Assembly: GCF_008711465.1 (NCBI RefSeq)
Contig: NZ_VXKQ01000005.1
Span: forward strand, 62,001 to 126,000
Length of the DNA: 64,000 nucleotides
Reading direction: 5' to 3'
DNA from: Francisella sp. SYW-9
Lineage (GTDB): Bacteria; Pseudomonadota; Gammaproteobacteria; Francisellales; Francisellaceae
Shown: positions 1 through 8,697 of the stretch, piece by piece
How positions within the stretch are numbered: the stretch's first letter is position 1
Layout: each line of letters opens with the position of its first letter
Position numbers and translations under genes: made by a program
The notes under the pieces: generated by a model
Database searches by the model: none
Told to the model about the DNA's origin: nothing
What the model saw: the letters and a program-made list of their open reading frames with translations, nothing else

Positions 1-662
1 ATTTTGTCTTTAGTTCATCAGCAACTGTTTATGGGATGAATAATGAACCTCCATTTACAGAGAATATGCCTCTTAGCACTACAAATCCTTATGGTGCTAC
101 AAAATTGATGTTAGAGGAAATCTTGAAAGATCTTCAGAATGCTAATAATAAATTTAATATTACTTGCTTAAGGTATTTTAATCCTGTAGGAGCTCATAAG
201 AGTGGAATGATAGGAGAAGATCCTCAAGGAATACCAAATAACCTTATGCCATATGTAGGTCTGGTTGGATCTGGTAAATTAGCTAAGCTTAGTATTTTTG
301 GTGGAGATTATGCCACAATAGATGGTACTGGGGTAAGAGATTATATCCATGTGGTAGATTTAGCGATTGGTCATATTTTAGCATTAGAAAAATTAGCGCA
401 AGCTAACCCTGCTTTGAGAGTTTATAATTTAGGTTCAGGTAATGGTTACTCTGTATTAGAGCTTGTTAAAGCTTATGAAAAAGCATTAGGTAAAGAAATA
501 CCATATCAAATAGTAAATAGGCGAGCAGGTGATATTGCTGCAAGTTTTGCAGATGTTTCTAAAGCTAAGAAAGAACTTGGTTTTGAAACAAAAAAAAGTA
601 TAGATGATATCTGTCAGGATATAGTTAGATGGCAGGAGTTTGCACATAAGAATGATGTCTAA
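1..662 (+). CDS. galE: UDP-glucose 4-epimerase, 5' end cut by window
   Basis: This is the C-terminal two thirds of GalE, which interconverts UDP-glucose and UDP-galactose (or the GlcNAc/GalNAc pair) in the cytoplasm. The reading frame is open from base 3, so the first internal methionine at 36 is not the start; roughly 120 N-terminal residues with the NAD-binding glycine motif lie outside the window. The visible part begins with the SSSATVYG motif (catalytic Ser/Thr) and continues to NPYGATK, the YxxxK pair of extended short-chain dehydrogenases. The tail contains GVRDYIHVVDLA and YNLGSGNGYSVLE, both typical of GalE. It is the first gene of the polysaccharide block and supplies its sugar nucleotides. 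Which epimer pair it prefers cannot be told from this fragment. Confidence 0.9.
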   Translation, partial: FVFSSSATVYGMNNEPPFTENMPLSTTNPYGATKLMLEEILKDLQNANNKFNITCLRYFNPVGAHKSGMIGEDPQGIPNNLMPYVGLVGSGKLAKLSIFGGDYATIDGTGVRDYIHVVDLAIGHILALEKLAQANPALRVYNLGSGNGYSVLELVKAYEKALGKEIPYQIVNRRAGDIAASFADVSKAKKELGFETKKSIDDICQDIVRWQEFAHKNDV

Positions 663-708
663 TATCTTGAAAAATAAGTTTTAAAGGCAATGTTAAGAAG
701 TTTCTGCT

Positions 709-861
709 ATGTATGAAAGTGTATCAAGTCAGGAAAAATTACGATCTAATATAATGGAATCTATGGTTATCTTGACGTCTAACTATAAAAATAATACAGA
801 TTTAGTTGTAAAAGATTATTTATCTAAAGCAATTAAGGAACTTCTATGGCTCTTAATTTAA
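709..861 (+). CDS. possible 50-residue micro-protein between galE and wzx
   Basis: An open frame of 50 codons begins with ATG at 709 and ends with TAA at 859-861, overlapping the first 16 bases of the flippase gene. A purine-rich AAGAAG lies about 7 bases upstream of the ATG. The product would be charged and apparently soluble, with no signal peptide or membrane segment: N-terminal MYESVSSQEK, then a mixed helix-forming stretch ending in KAIKELLWLLI. The overlap would allow translational coupling to wzx. I do not recognise the family. A chance frame is quite possible in such AT-rich DNA, but the stretch otherwise leaves 183 bases unexplained inside a tightly packed operon. Confidence 0.4.
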   Translation: MYESVSSQEKLRSNIMESMVILTSNYKNNTDLVVKDYLSKAIKELLWLLI

Positions 862-2162
862 AGTTATCAGAAGGTTTTAAAAGGTATTCTGCTAATACTG
901 GATGGTTGTTTATTGGCAATATATCAAGGATGCTAGCATCTTTAGTTGTTGGTATATGGGTTGCTAGATATTTAGGCCCAAAAGAATTTGGTGTCTTAAA
1001 CTATGCTACAAGTTTTGTAGCTCTTTTTAGTATAATTACGACTTTGGGGTTAGATAGTATAGTTGTTAGAGAATTAGTAAAAGATTTAAGTAAATCAAAT
1101 ACTATTTTAGGGACTGCATTTGGTCTTAAATTTATAGGATTTTTTGCATTACTAATAATATTGTCTAGTGTCCTCTATCTCTCCGATGAAAGTATCTATA
1201 CAAAAAGTATCATTTTAATAGTAGCCTTGTCTACTATGATGCAAAGTTTTAATGTATTAGATTTTTATTTTCAAAGTCAGGTAAAGAGTAAATTTGTTGC
1301 ATTTGCAAATTTAATTTCCCTCGTAATATCATCAATTACAAAAATAGCACTTATATTGTGTGGTGCTAAATTAATCTATTTTGCTATGGTTGTTGTTCTA
1401 GATAGCTTTACTTTATCGTTAGGATTTATATATTTTTATCAATCTGAAAAATTTGGGAATATCAAGAAGTGGCGATTTAAGTTTGCAGTTGCAAAATCAT
1501 TATTAAGAGATAGTTGGCCATTGATTTTGAGTGGTTTAGCAATATCTATATATATGAATATAGATCAGGTTATGATAAATCATATGTTAGGAGCAGAAGA
1601 AGTTGGACAATTTGCTGCGGCTGTAAAAATTAGTACAGTTTGGTATTTTGTGCCAACAGTTATATGTTCATCGTTGTTTCCTGCTATTATCAATGCAAAA
1701 AAAGTAAGTGAAGATCTGTATTATACTAGACTTCAGCGGCTTTATGATCTTATGGTATGGATGGCGATAGCTATTGCACTGCCAATGACATTTATGAGTG
1801 ATTGGGTAGTTAATTTGCTCTATGGACAAGAGTATAATCAAGCAGGTAGTGTACTTATGATTCATATTTGGGCTGGGGTTTTTGTAGCTCTTGGGGTTGC
1901 TAGTAGCAGATGGCTTTTAACTGAGAATTTACAAATATTTTCTACGATAAATACTTTTATTGGAGCTCTTATTAATATTTTACTTAATTGTATTTTTATT
2001 AAAAATATTGGAATACAAGGAGCTGCACTAGCTACTTTAATATCATACTTTATGGCTGTGTATCTCAGTCTCTTATTTTGGCAAAAAACTAGAAAGAACT
2101 TTTTCTGTTTATCAAAAAGTTTTTTGATTTTGAGGATATTAAATGTTAAAAAAAATTGTTAA
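846..2162 (+). CDS. wzx: Wzx-type polysaccharide repeat-unit flippase
   Basis: A 438-residue polytopic membrane protein of the MATE/MOP superfamily, polysaccharide-transporter branch. It starts with the family hallmark: a short cytoplasmic N-terminus, then NTGWLFIGNISRMLASLVVGIWVAR and YLGPKEFGVLNYA in the first helix-loop-helix. About twelve hydrophobic segments follow, with QVMINHMLGAEEVGQFAAAVKIS in the middle, again typical of Wzx proteins. Wzx flips undecaprenyl-diphosphate-linked oligosaccharide units across the inner membrane for Wzy-dependent assembly. No Wzy polymerase is visible downstream, so it may be encoded before the window, or the unit may be transferred singly. The 3' end overlaps the methyltransferase gene by 20 bases. 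Confidence 0.85.
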   Translation: MALNLKLSEGFKRYSANTGWLFIGNISRMLASLVVGIWVARYLGPKEFGVLNYATSFVALFSIITTLGLDSIVVRELVKDLSKSNTILGTAFGLKFIGFFALLIILSSVLYLSDESIYTKSIILIVALSTMMQSFNVLDFYFQSQVKSKFVAFANLISLVISSITKIALILCGAKLIYFAMVVVLDSFTLSLGFIYFYQSEKFGNIKKWRFKFAVAKSLLRDSWPLILSGLAISIYMNIDQVMINHMLGAEEVGQFAAAVKISTVWYFVPTVICSSLFPAIINAKKVSEDLYYTRLQRLYDLMVWMAIAIALPMTFMSDWVVNLLYGQEYNQAGSVLMIHIWAGVFVALGVASSRWLLTENLQIFSTINTFIGALINILLNCIFIKNIGIQGAALATLISYFMAVYLSLLFWQKTRKNFFCLSKSFLILRILNVKKNC

Positions 2163-2877
2163 AGCGGTTTTACCTAAGATAGTTAAAGAGAAATTGAGCT
2201 ATTTTAGAAACACTTACTTAGATGGGTATGCTACCAAATCATACTCGCAAGAGGGTGAAGATTTAATTTTAAAAAGGATTTTTGAATATAAAGAAAAAGG
2301 CTTTTATGTCGATGTTGGTGCTCATCATCCTAAAAGGTTCTCTAATACCTATCTTTTTTATAAAAAAGGTTGGAGTGGAATGAATATAGATGCTATGCCT
2401 GGTAGCATGAAGCTATTTAGCAAGCTGCGACCAAGAGATATAAATATAGAAAAGCCAATTTCGGATAAAATACAGACTCTAACTTATTATGCCTTTAATG
2501 AACCAGCATTAAATGGCTTCTCAAAAGAAATATCAGAAGAAAGAGGTGGTCAGAGCAATTACTTCATAAAATTTACAAAAGACCTTCAAACATTAACTCT
2601 AGCAGAAGTTCTTAATCAAAGCTTATCTGAGCATCAAAAAATAGATTTTTTGTCTATTGATGTTGAGGGTTTGGATTTTATTGTGCTTAAATCTCATGAT
2701 TTTGAAAAATATAGACCAAAAGTTATATTGATTGAGATTCTAAAAAGTAATTTAACAGATGTTTTTGATAATGAGATAGTAAAATTTTTATATACTAAAA
2801 ATTATTTAGTATATGCAAAATCAGTAAATACGGTATTTTTTATATGTGAAAATTTTTATAAAGAAAGGTATCTATGA
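2143..2877 (+). CDS. FkbM-family SAM-dependent methyltransferase
   Basis: A 244-residue protein of the FkbM methyltransferase family. The SAM-binding motif I is at about residues 53-63 (GFYVDVGAHHP) and the second conserved acidic motif is at about 168-176 (DFLSIDVEG). The intervening YATKSYSQEGEDLIL is the usual family entry sequence. Such enzymes O-methylate sugars or lipids, and in polysaccharide loci they usually modify a residue of the repeat unit. The start codon at 2143 lies inside the end of the flippase gene and the stop overlaps the ATG of ugd in an ATGA arrangement, so the gene is embedded in the operon and probably translationally coupled. The acceptor cannot be deduced. Confidence 0.85.
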   Translation: MLKKIVKAVLPKIVKEKLSYFRNTYLDGYATKSYSQEGEDLILKRIFEYKEKGFYVDVGAHHPKRFSNTYLFYKKGWSGMNIDAMPGSMKLFSKLRPRDINIEKPISDKIQTLTYYAFNEPALNGFSKEISEERGGQSNYFIKFTKDLQTLTLAEVLNQSLSEHQKIDFLSIDVEGLDFIVLKSHDFEKYRPKVILIEILKSNLTDVFDNEIVKFLYTKNYLVYAKSVNTVFFICENFYKERYL

Positions 2878-4037
2878 AAATAACAATAGTTGGCTTAGGT
2901 TATGTAGGTTTAAGTAATGGTATATTACTGGCACAAAATAACGAAGTGTGCTTTTTGGATATTAATCAAAATAAGGTTGATTTGCTTAATAGTAAAATAT
3001 CACCAATAAAAGATGAGTATATAGAGCATTATTTACAAGAAAAGGAGCTTAACTATATAGCGACTACTGATATGCACAAAGCATATCAAGATGCTGAATA
3101 TATTGTTATATCTGTACCTACAGACTATGATGATACTACAGATACTTTTGATGTTTCTATTCTAAATGCTGTTATCAAAGATTGTATAGAAATATCGCCA
3201 AACTCCACTATTATAATTAAATCAACGGTTCCAATAGGGTTTACAAGTTTATTAAAGCAAGAATTAGGCGTAAGTAATATTATATTCTCACCAGAGTTCC
3301 TAAGAGAAGGAAAAGCTCTGTATGATAATCTATATCCTAGTCGGATAATAATGGGAGATAAGTCAAAGCAAGTCCAAGCTTTTGCTAACTTACTAAAAGA
3401 GGGAACTCTAAAAGAACATGTTCCTATATTGTGCATGGAATCAACAGAGGCAGAGGCTGTAAAGCTTTTTGCTAATACCTACTTAGCAATGCGAGTAGCA
3501 TATTTTAACGAGCTTGATACCTATGCTGAATCACATAATTTGAATACTCAAGATATTATCAAAGGAGTTTGTTTAGATCCTAGAATAGGGGATTATTATA
3601 ATAATCCTAGTTTTGGCTATGGAGGTTATTGTTTACCAAAAGATACTAAGCAGCTAAAAGCAAATTATTTAAACATACCTAATAATTTGATTAGTGCAAT
3701 CGTACAGTCTAATCAAACACGCAAAGACTTTATCACACAGCAGATATTAGACAGAAATCCAAATGTTGTTGGCATATATAGGCTGGTAATGAAAGAAGGC
3801 AGTGATAATTTTAGGAAGTCTGCAGTTTTTGATATTATTGATAAATTAGTTAAATCTAATGTTAAAGTCATAGTATATGAGCCAATATTAAAAGTCATTG
3901 ATAATAACTTTATTAAAGTTGATTGTTTAAAGACTTTTAAAAGTCTTTGTGATTTAATTATTACTAATAGAAATGATAAAGATCTACTTGATATAGAGCA
4001 TAAAGTTTACACAAGAGATTTATTTAAAAAAGATTAG
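2874..4037 (+). CDS. ugd: UDP-glucose 6-dehydrogenase
   Basis: A 387-residue enzyme, close to the 388 of E. coli Ugd, that oxidises UDP-glucose to UDP-glucuronate with two NAD+. Residues 1-13 (MKITIVGLGYVGL) are the Rossmann dinucleotide loop. IIFSPEFLREGKALYDNLYPSRI at about 136-158 is the substrate-binding region, and GYGGYCLPKD at about 248-257 holds the catalytic Cys253. It starts with an ATGA overlap on the methyltransferase stop. Together with GalE it implies that the surface glycan contains glucuronic acid or a sugar derived from it, which would make the polymer acidic; that last step is inference. A related activity could be UDP-N-acetyl-hexosamine dehydrogenase, but length and motifs fit Ugd best. 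Confidence 0.93.
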   Translation: MKITIVGLGYVGLSNGILLAQNNEVCFLDINQNKVDLLNSKISPIKDEYIEHYLQEKELNYIATTDMHKAYQDAEYIVISVPTDYDDTTDTFDVSILNAVIKDCIEISPNSTIIIKSTVPIGFTSLLKQELGVSNIIFSPEFLREGKALYDNLYPSRIIMGDKSKQVQAFANLLKEGTLKEHVPILCMESTEAEAVKLFANTYLAMRVAYFNELDTYAESHNLNTQDIIKGVCLDPRIGDYYNNPSFGYGGYCLPKDTKQLKANYLNIPNNLISAIVQSNQTRKDFITQQILDRNPNVVGIYRLVMKEGSDNFRKSAVFDIIDKLVKSNVKVIVYEPILKVIDNNFIKVDCLKTFKSLCDLIITNRNDKDLLDIEHKVYTRDLFKKD

Positions 4038-4047
4038 TCTAAAGAAA

Positions 4048-4965
4048 ATGCAGAAATTAGCGCCTATAGTATTATTTGTTTATAATCGTCCATGGCATAC
4101 ACAACAAACAATTGAAGCTTTACAGAAGAATAAACTTGCTATAGATAGTGAATTATTTATATATTCTGATGCTCCTAAAAATGAATATGCTATAGAGAAA
4201 GTCCAACAGGTACGAAATTATATTAAAACTATCAAAGGTTTTAGAAAAGTAACTATTATAGAAAGAGAAAAAAACTGGGGACTTGCGGATTCTATAATTG
4301 ACGGAGTTACTAAGATAGCTAATCAGTATGGCAGAATAATAGTTCTCGAAGATGATATTGTTGCAAGCCCATATTTTTTGAAATTTATGAATGATGCTTT
4401 GGAGTTTTATCAAAATGAAGATAAGGTTTGGCATATAAGTGGTTGGAACTACCCAATTAATACAGAAAGCTTAGATGATACATTTCTATGGAGAGTAATG
4501 AATTGCTGGGGTTGGGCTACTTGGGCAAATAGGTGGCAGCACTATGAAAAAAATGTCGATAAAATTACAGGCGAGTTTACTCATGAAGATATAAAAAGAT
4601 TCAATCTTGATGGGGTTGAAAATTTTTGGGGACAAGTTGTTTCAAACAAAGAGGGCAAAATTAATACTTGGGCTATTTTCTGGTATGCTACTATTTTTAA
4701 AAATAGTGGTTTATGTTTAAATCCAGCAAAGACATTTGTTGAAAATATTGGGCATGATTCTTCAGGTGAACATTGTGGGGATTCAGATAGCTATCAAAAT
4801 AACGATTTAAATCAAAAAGAGAGTATAGAATTTACAATAGAAATTAAAGAATTAATTTTTGCCTTATCTCAAGTGAAAAACTTTTATTTACTCTCAAGAA
4901 AGTCGTACTACAAAAGAGTAATAGATAAAATATTAAAACTATTTACAGGTAGAAAGGCTAGTTAA
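4048..4965 (+). CDS. GT-A fold glycosyltransferase
   Basis: A 305-residue cytoplasmic or peripheral transferase. APIVLFVYNRP near the N-terminus is the opening strand seen in bacterial GT-A transferases of this subtype. NWGLADSI at about 77-84 and VLEDDIVASPYFLKFMN at about 99-115 contain the acidic EDD metal/nucleotide-sugar motif. The tryptophan-rich stretch FLWRVMNCWGWATWANRW at about 145-162 is characteristic of the same group. It begins 10 bases after ugd, with a purine-rich AAAGAAA before the ATG. The last base of its stop codon is the first base of the next gene. Donor and linkage are unknown. It resembles family 2 or GNT-I-like transferases rather than classical WcaA proteins. Confidence 0.75.
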   Translation: MQKLAPIVLFVYNRPWHTQQTIEALQKNKLAIDSELFIYSDAPKNEYAIEKVQQVRNYIKTIKGFRKVTIIEREKNWGLADSIIDGVTKIANQYGRIIVLEDDIVASPYFLKFMNDALEFYQNEDKVWHISGWNYPINTESLDDTFLWRVMNCWGWATWANRWQHYEKNVDKITGEFTHEDIKRFNLDGVENFWGQVVSNKEGKINTWAIFWYATIFKNSGLCLNPAKTFVENIGHDSSGEHCGDSDSYQNNDLNQKESIEFTIEIKELIFALSQVKNFYLLSRKSYYKRVIDKILKLFTGRKAS

Positions 4966-5792
4966 TGAATATAGTTCTAAAAGATAAAAATTTAACAAAT
5001 ATAGAAAAAGATGAAATAGAAAAACTTCTTGAAAGAAAAAAAGAGAATTTTGATGATTTAGAACAAATGTGGTTTTTGATGGATCTTGTTTGGGATTATT
5101 ATGGGTGTGATAGCAAAAATTTAGACTGGGAAAAAATAGGTAAGTTTTACTCTCATCCTGTATGGCTTTTAAATGGTCTCTTTATAGAACAACATAATGT
5201 TTCTATGGAGCATCGTCATGCTATAAGTGACTGGATAGTTCAAAATAAGTTTAAAGGTGTAGTTGATTATGGTGGTGGCTTTGGAACACTAGCAAGATTA
5301 ATTGCTCAGAAAAATAAAACTATTAAAATGAATATATATGAACCACATCCTAGTGATTTTGGTTTGAGAAGAGCATCTGAGTTTAGTAATATTCATTTTG
5401 TTGATAAGCTAAGCGAGAGCTATGATTGCTTAGTTTCTACAGATGTTTTAGAGCATGTTCCAGATCCTTTAAAAGACTTTGCGTCTATGATTAAGAGCGT
5501 TAAGCAAGATGGATATTTAATTATAGCTAACTGTTTTTATCCCGTAATTAAGTGTCATTTACCACGAACTTTTCATTTTAGATATACATTTAATCAATTT
5601 GCTAAAATGATGGGGCTTGAAGTAGTAGGTTTACTTGAGGGTAGTCATGCAACTATTTATAAAAAAGTTGAAGAAAAAAAAACAAATTGGTTAAAAATTA
5701 GACTATTTGAAAAACTATCTAAAATAGTCTTTCCAATTATTGAACTTTTAAAAACTATTTTAAGACCTATAAAACGAGCTTTTAAAAAATGA
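4965..5792 (+). CDS. class I SAM-dependent methyltransferase
   Basis: A 275-residue protein with a class I methyltransferase core: motif I VVDYGGGFGTLA at about 99-110, an acidic post-motif (YEPHP) and STDVLEHVPDPL at about 147-158, as in UbiE/Methyltransf_11-like enzymes. The N-terminal hundred residues are charged and helical, and the C-terminus carries a basic, hydrophobic tail that may sit on the membrane (IVFPIIELLKTILRPIKRAFKK). The start overlaps the upstream stop by one base (TAATG) and the stop overlaps the next ATG, indicating an operon-internal gene. It is the second methyltransferase of the locus, so a methylated or otherwise capped sugar is plausible, but the substrate is inference. 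Confidence 0.75.
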   Translation: MNIVLKDKNLTNIEKDEIEKLLERKKENFDDLEQMWFLMDLVWDYYGCDSKNLDWEKIGKFYSHPVWLLNGLFIEQHNVSMEHRHAISDWIVQNKFKGVVDYGGGFGTLARLIAQKNKTIKMNIYEPHPSDFGLRRASEFSNIHFVDKLSESYDCLVSTDVLEHVPDPLKDFASMIKSVKQDGYLIIANCFYPVIKCHLPRTFHFRYTFNQFAKMMGLEVVGLLEGSHATIYKKVEEKKTNWLKIRLFEKLSKIVFPIIELLKTILRPIKRAFKK

Positions 5793-7039
5793 AAATCTTA
5801 ATAGTCAACTACACTGATATTTATGGAGGTGCTGGAAAAGCAGCTTATAGATTACATCAGTCTCTACTAGACATAGGTATTGATAGTCAGATGTTAGTTA
5901 TGAATAAAAGAGGCGATGACTATACTGTATTAGCTCCAGAATCTAATCTTGAAAAACTGTCTGCATTTTTTAAGCCTAGAGTTGAGCAAGCACTTATAAA
6001 AAAAAGGTATAAAAATAAATTAAAAGAAGTCTTTAGTTCCGCAAATATTTCATCAAAGAATCTTGTAAAAAAAATTAATTCTATAAATCCAGATATTGTA
6101 CATTTGCATTGGATTAATGGGGCAATGCTGAAAGTAGAAGATATAGCTAAGATCAAAGCTTCGATCGTGTGGTCACTTCATGATATGTGGGCTTTTACAG
6201 GAGGATGTCACTATACTAATGGATGTGAAAATTATATAAAAGGCTGTGGAAATTGTCCTATACTTTCTAGTGATAATAGAAAAGATTTAAGCAATAAAAC
6301 ATTCAAAAGAAAACAAAGGGTATATCAACATAAAAGTATGACTATTATTGGACTTAGTCAGTGGTTAAATAAAACTGCTAGTGAAAGTCCTTTGTTAAAA
6401 GAACAGGAGCATAAGAATTTACCTAACCCTATAAATACACAAAGCTATAAACAATTTGACAAATATATATCAAGACAACTTTGGAATTTACCCAGTAATA
6501 AGAAGTTAATACTTTTTGGAGCAATGAGTGCAACAAGTGATCCTAGAAAGGGGTTTGAAGAATTAAATCTTGCTCTAAAAGAAATGTTGGAGACATCAAA
6601 TAATATTGAACTAGTAATAGTAGGTAGTAGTAAGCCTAAAAATCCACCACAGTTTAATTTTAAGACACACTATTTAGGAATACTAAGTGATGATGTTAGC
6701 CTGGCAACTTTGTATAGTGCTGTGGATGTAGCTGTTGTACCTAGTAAACAAGAGAATTTATCAAATATGATTATGGAAAACTTATCTTGTGGTACTCCTA
6801 TTGTAGCTTTTGATATAGGTGGTAATAGTGATATGATAGAACATAAAAGTAATGGTTATTTAGCAAAAGCATTTGATAGCCATGATTTGGCCAATGGCAT
6901 AGAGTGGGTTTTGAACAACGAGGGTTATGATAACCTTTGTAAAAATGCTCGAGCAAAAGTGTTAAACGAGTTTGATAATAGGATAGTGGTTAAGAAATAT
7001 ATTAGGTTATATCAAGAAGTACTAAGTGATGGAAAATAA
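5789..7039 (+). CDS. family 4 glycosyltransferase, WcaC-like
   Basis: A 416-residue GT-B fold enzyme of the glycosyl transferases group 1. The N-terminal domain has IYGGAGKAAYRLHQSL and HLHWINGAML, followed by WSLHDMWAFTGGCHYT and four cysteines at about 140, 146, 153 and 156. This Cys cluster is seen in a WcaC-like subgroup and could bind metal or form a structural knot. The C-terminal donor site shows VVPSKQENLSNMIMENLSCG and TPIVAFDIGGNSDMI, the E-x7-E motif region of retaining GT4 enzymes. It overlaps the genes on both sides (4 bases before, 11 bases after, counting from the ATG at 7029). Retaining chemistry is expected; the sugar is unknown. Confidence 0.85.
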   Translation: MKILIVNYTDIYGGAGKAAYRLHQSLLDIGIDSQMLVMNKRGDDYTVLAPESNLEKLSAFFKPRVEQALIKKRYKNKLKEVFSSANISSKNLVKKINSINPDIVHLHWINGAMLKVEDIAKIKASIVWSLHDMWAFTGGCHYTNGCENYIKGCGNCPILSSDNRKDLSNKTFKRKQRVYQHKSMTIIGLSQWLNKTASESPLLKEQEHKNLPNPINTQSYKQFDKYISRQLWNLPSNKKLILFGAMSATSDPRKGFEELNLALKEMLETSNNIELVIVGSSKPKNPPQFNFKTHYLGILSDDVSLATLYSAVDVAVVPSKQENLSNMIMENLSCGTPIVAFDIGGNSDMIEHKSNGYLAKAFDSHDLANGIEWVLNNEGYDNLCKNARAKVLNEFDNRIVVKKYIRLYQEVLSDGK

Positions 7040-7874
7040 TAAGAGGAAGAGAGGCTGGCTACGACTTCAAAATATACAAAAACAATCACAAGAAAAAGAA
7101 CCTTTAATTACAGTTATAACTGTTGTTTATAATGGTGAAAATCATCTAGAGGAAACCATTCAAAGTGTGATAAATCAAACATATAAACATGTTGAGTATA
7201 TTATTATTGATGGGGGCTCTACAGATAGTACTCTTGATATTATCAAAAAATATGAGTCGCAAGTTGATTATTGGATAAGCGAGCCTGATGGTGGTATCTA
7301 TGATGCCATGAATAAAGGTATTAGCCTAGCTAATGGTGATGTTATTGGACTAATTAACTCTGATGATTGGTATGAAGTTGATACAGTTGAAAAAGTTGTT
7401 CACGAATATATTGCTTCTGACAAACAAACTATTTTTTATGGGTATTTAAGAATTGTACCCGACAGTAAAAAATCTTTTATTTTAAATCAATCAAAAAACT
7501 TAAAGTTACTGAAAAAAGGAATGATTTTAGATCATCCAACTATATTTGTCCCTAAAAAAATATATATTAAGTATGGTCTTTTTTCAATAGATTATAAAAT
7601 AGTTTCTGACTGGGACTTAATGCTGAGGTTTTATTTATTAGGGGTTACATTTGTGCAAGTTAAATCAATACTTGCAAATTTTAGATTAGGTGGAGTTAGT
7701 TTTACTATTGATAAAAATGCAATTGAAGAAAAACATAAAGTAAGGAAAAGTTATAAGCTATATCGCTTTATAGATAAGTATTATGTGTATGATTTATTAA
7801 AGTTAGTTTTTTTTGGAAAATATGTTTCAAAAGTATCTTTAATAAAACAATCTTTTTTTAGGAAGCTAAAGTGA
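7029..7874 (+). CDS. family 2 glycosyltransferase, WfgS-like
   Basis: About 281 residues with a GT-A domain at the N-terminus: PLITVITVVYNGENHLEETI, then IIDGGSTDSTLDII, EPDGGIYDAMNKGI and LINSDDWYE, whose SDD acidic cluster coordinates the metal and nucleotide-sugar. The pattern with IYDAMNKG is typical of the WfgS/WcaE-like subgroup of inverting transferases. I place the start at the ATG at 7029; an adjacent in-frame GTG at 7026 is the alternative. The gene overlaps the preceding GT4 gene and ends in a GTGA overlap with the next one. It has no clear membrane segment, so it is likely a soluble or peripheral inner-membrane enzyme. Confidence 0.85.
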   Translation: MENNKRKRGWLRLQNIQKQSQEKEPLITVITVVYNGENHLEETIQSVINQTYKHVEYIIIDGGSTDSTLDIIKKYESQVDYWISEPDGGIYDAMNKGISLANGDVIGLINSDDWYEVDTVEKVVHEYIASDKQTIFYGYLRIVPDSKKSFILNQSKNLKLLKKGMILDHPTIFVPKKIYIKYGLFSIDYKIVSDWDLMLRFYLLGVTFVQVKSILANFRLGGVSFTIDKNAIEEKHKVRKSYKLYRFIDKYYVYDLLKLVFFGKYVSKVSLIKQSFFRKLK

Positions 7875-8641
7875 AAATATCAACAATAATTCCACTCTAT
7901 AATGCAAAAGATACGATTGTAGCTACGATAAATTCAGTTATAAATCAAAGCTACAGTGAATCGATTGAAATAATAGTAGTTAATGATGGCTCGACGGATG
8001 GGTGTGAAAAACTTGTAGAAAAGTTAATATCTGAGAATGATACAAATAGAATTATTAAACTTATAAATAAACCAAATGGTGGTGTTTCTAGTGCTAGAAA
8101 TAGGGGCATTAAAGAAGCAAGTGGCAAGTGGATAGCATTTTTGGATAGCGATGATGTTTGGCATATTCAAAAGCTACAAATTGTTTTAGATATTTTAGAA
8201 GCAAACAGTATTGAAATATTGGGACATTCCTATACTTTAGACAATAATATAAATCGAAGATTTCAAAGTAAAATTCCAAAAGAAATTTCATTTATCTCTT
8301 TATTGATTAGAAACTTCGCAGTGACTCCTAGTGTTGTAGTTAAAAAGGATATCTTGGAATACTTTGATGAAAGTATGAGATATACTGAAGACCATGAGCT
8401 TTGGCTTAGATTAGCTTTGAAAAATAAAGTTTACTTTGTGGATCTTCCACTTGTTAGACTAGCTCGATCACAGCTTGCAAAAGGAGGGCTTAGTTCAAAT
8501 AAGTGGCTTATGAGAAAAGGCGAGATAAAAATGTTTGTAAAAATAGCTAAACTCAAAAAGTGGTTAACTCCATTTATACCATTGTTGATATTTTTTTCAT
8601 TACTAAAGCATCTTAGGGCGAGGCTAAAGAGTTTTCTATGA
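7871..8641 (+). CDS. family 2 glycosyltransferase
   Basis: A 256-residue inverting GT-A transferase that starts with GTG at 7871, inside the GTGA overlap with the previous stop. Motifs are KISTIIPLYNAKDTIVATI at the start, VVNDGSTDGCEKL at about 36-48, NKPNGGVSSARNRGI at about 66-80 and AFLDSDDVWH at about 89-98 (the DxDD metal motif). Later TEDHELWLRLALK contains the ED pair that often carries the catalytic base. The C-terminus has a hydrophobic stretch (FIPLLIFFSLL) and basic residues, probably a membrane-surface anchor. The protein is about the size of a bare GT2 domain. The linkage it makes cannot be predicted. Confidence 0.85.
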   Translation: MKISTIIPLYNAKDTIVATINSVINQSYSESIEIIVVNDGSTDGCEKLVEKLISENDTNRIIKLINKPNGGVSSARNRGIKEASGKWIAFLDSDDVWHIQKLQIVLDILEANSIEILGHSYTLDNNINRRFQSKIPKEISFISLLIRNFAVTPSVVVKKDILEYFDESMRYTEDHELWLRLALKNKVYFVDLPLVRLARSQLAKGGLSSNKWLMRKGEIKMFVKIAKLKKWLTPFIPLLIFFSLLKHLRARLKSFL

Positions 8642-8697
8642 ATATAGAAATATATTTTTTTGGAATTAATGAAATTTTATAAAAAGGTCCTGAAATA

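Noticed and set aside
3125-3436. 103-codon frame antisense to ugd
   Set aside because: It lies wholly inside a well-conserved gene, lacks a ribosome site and has no plausible protein features.
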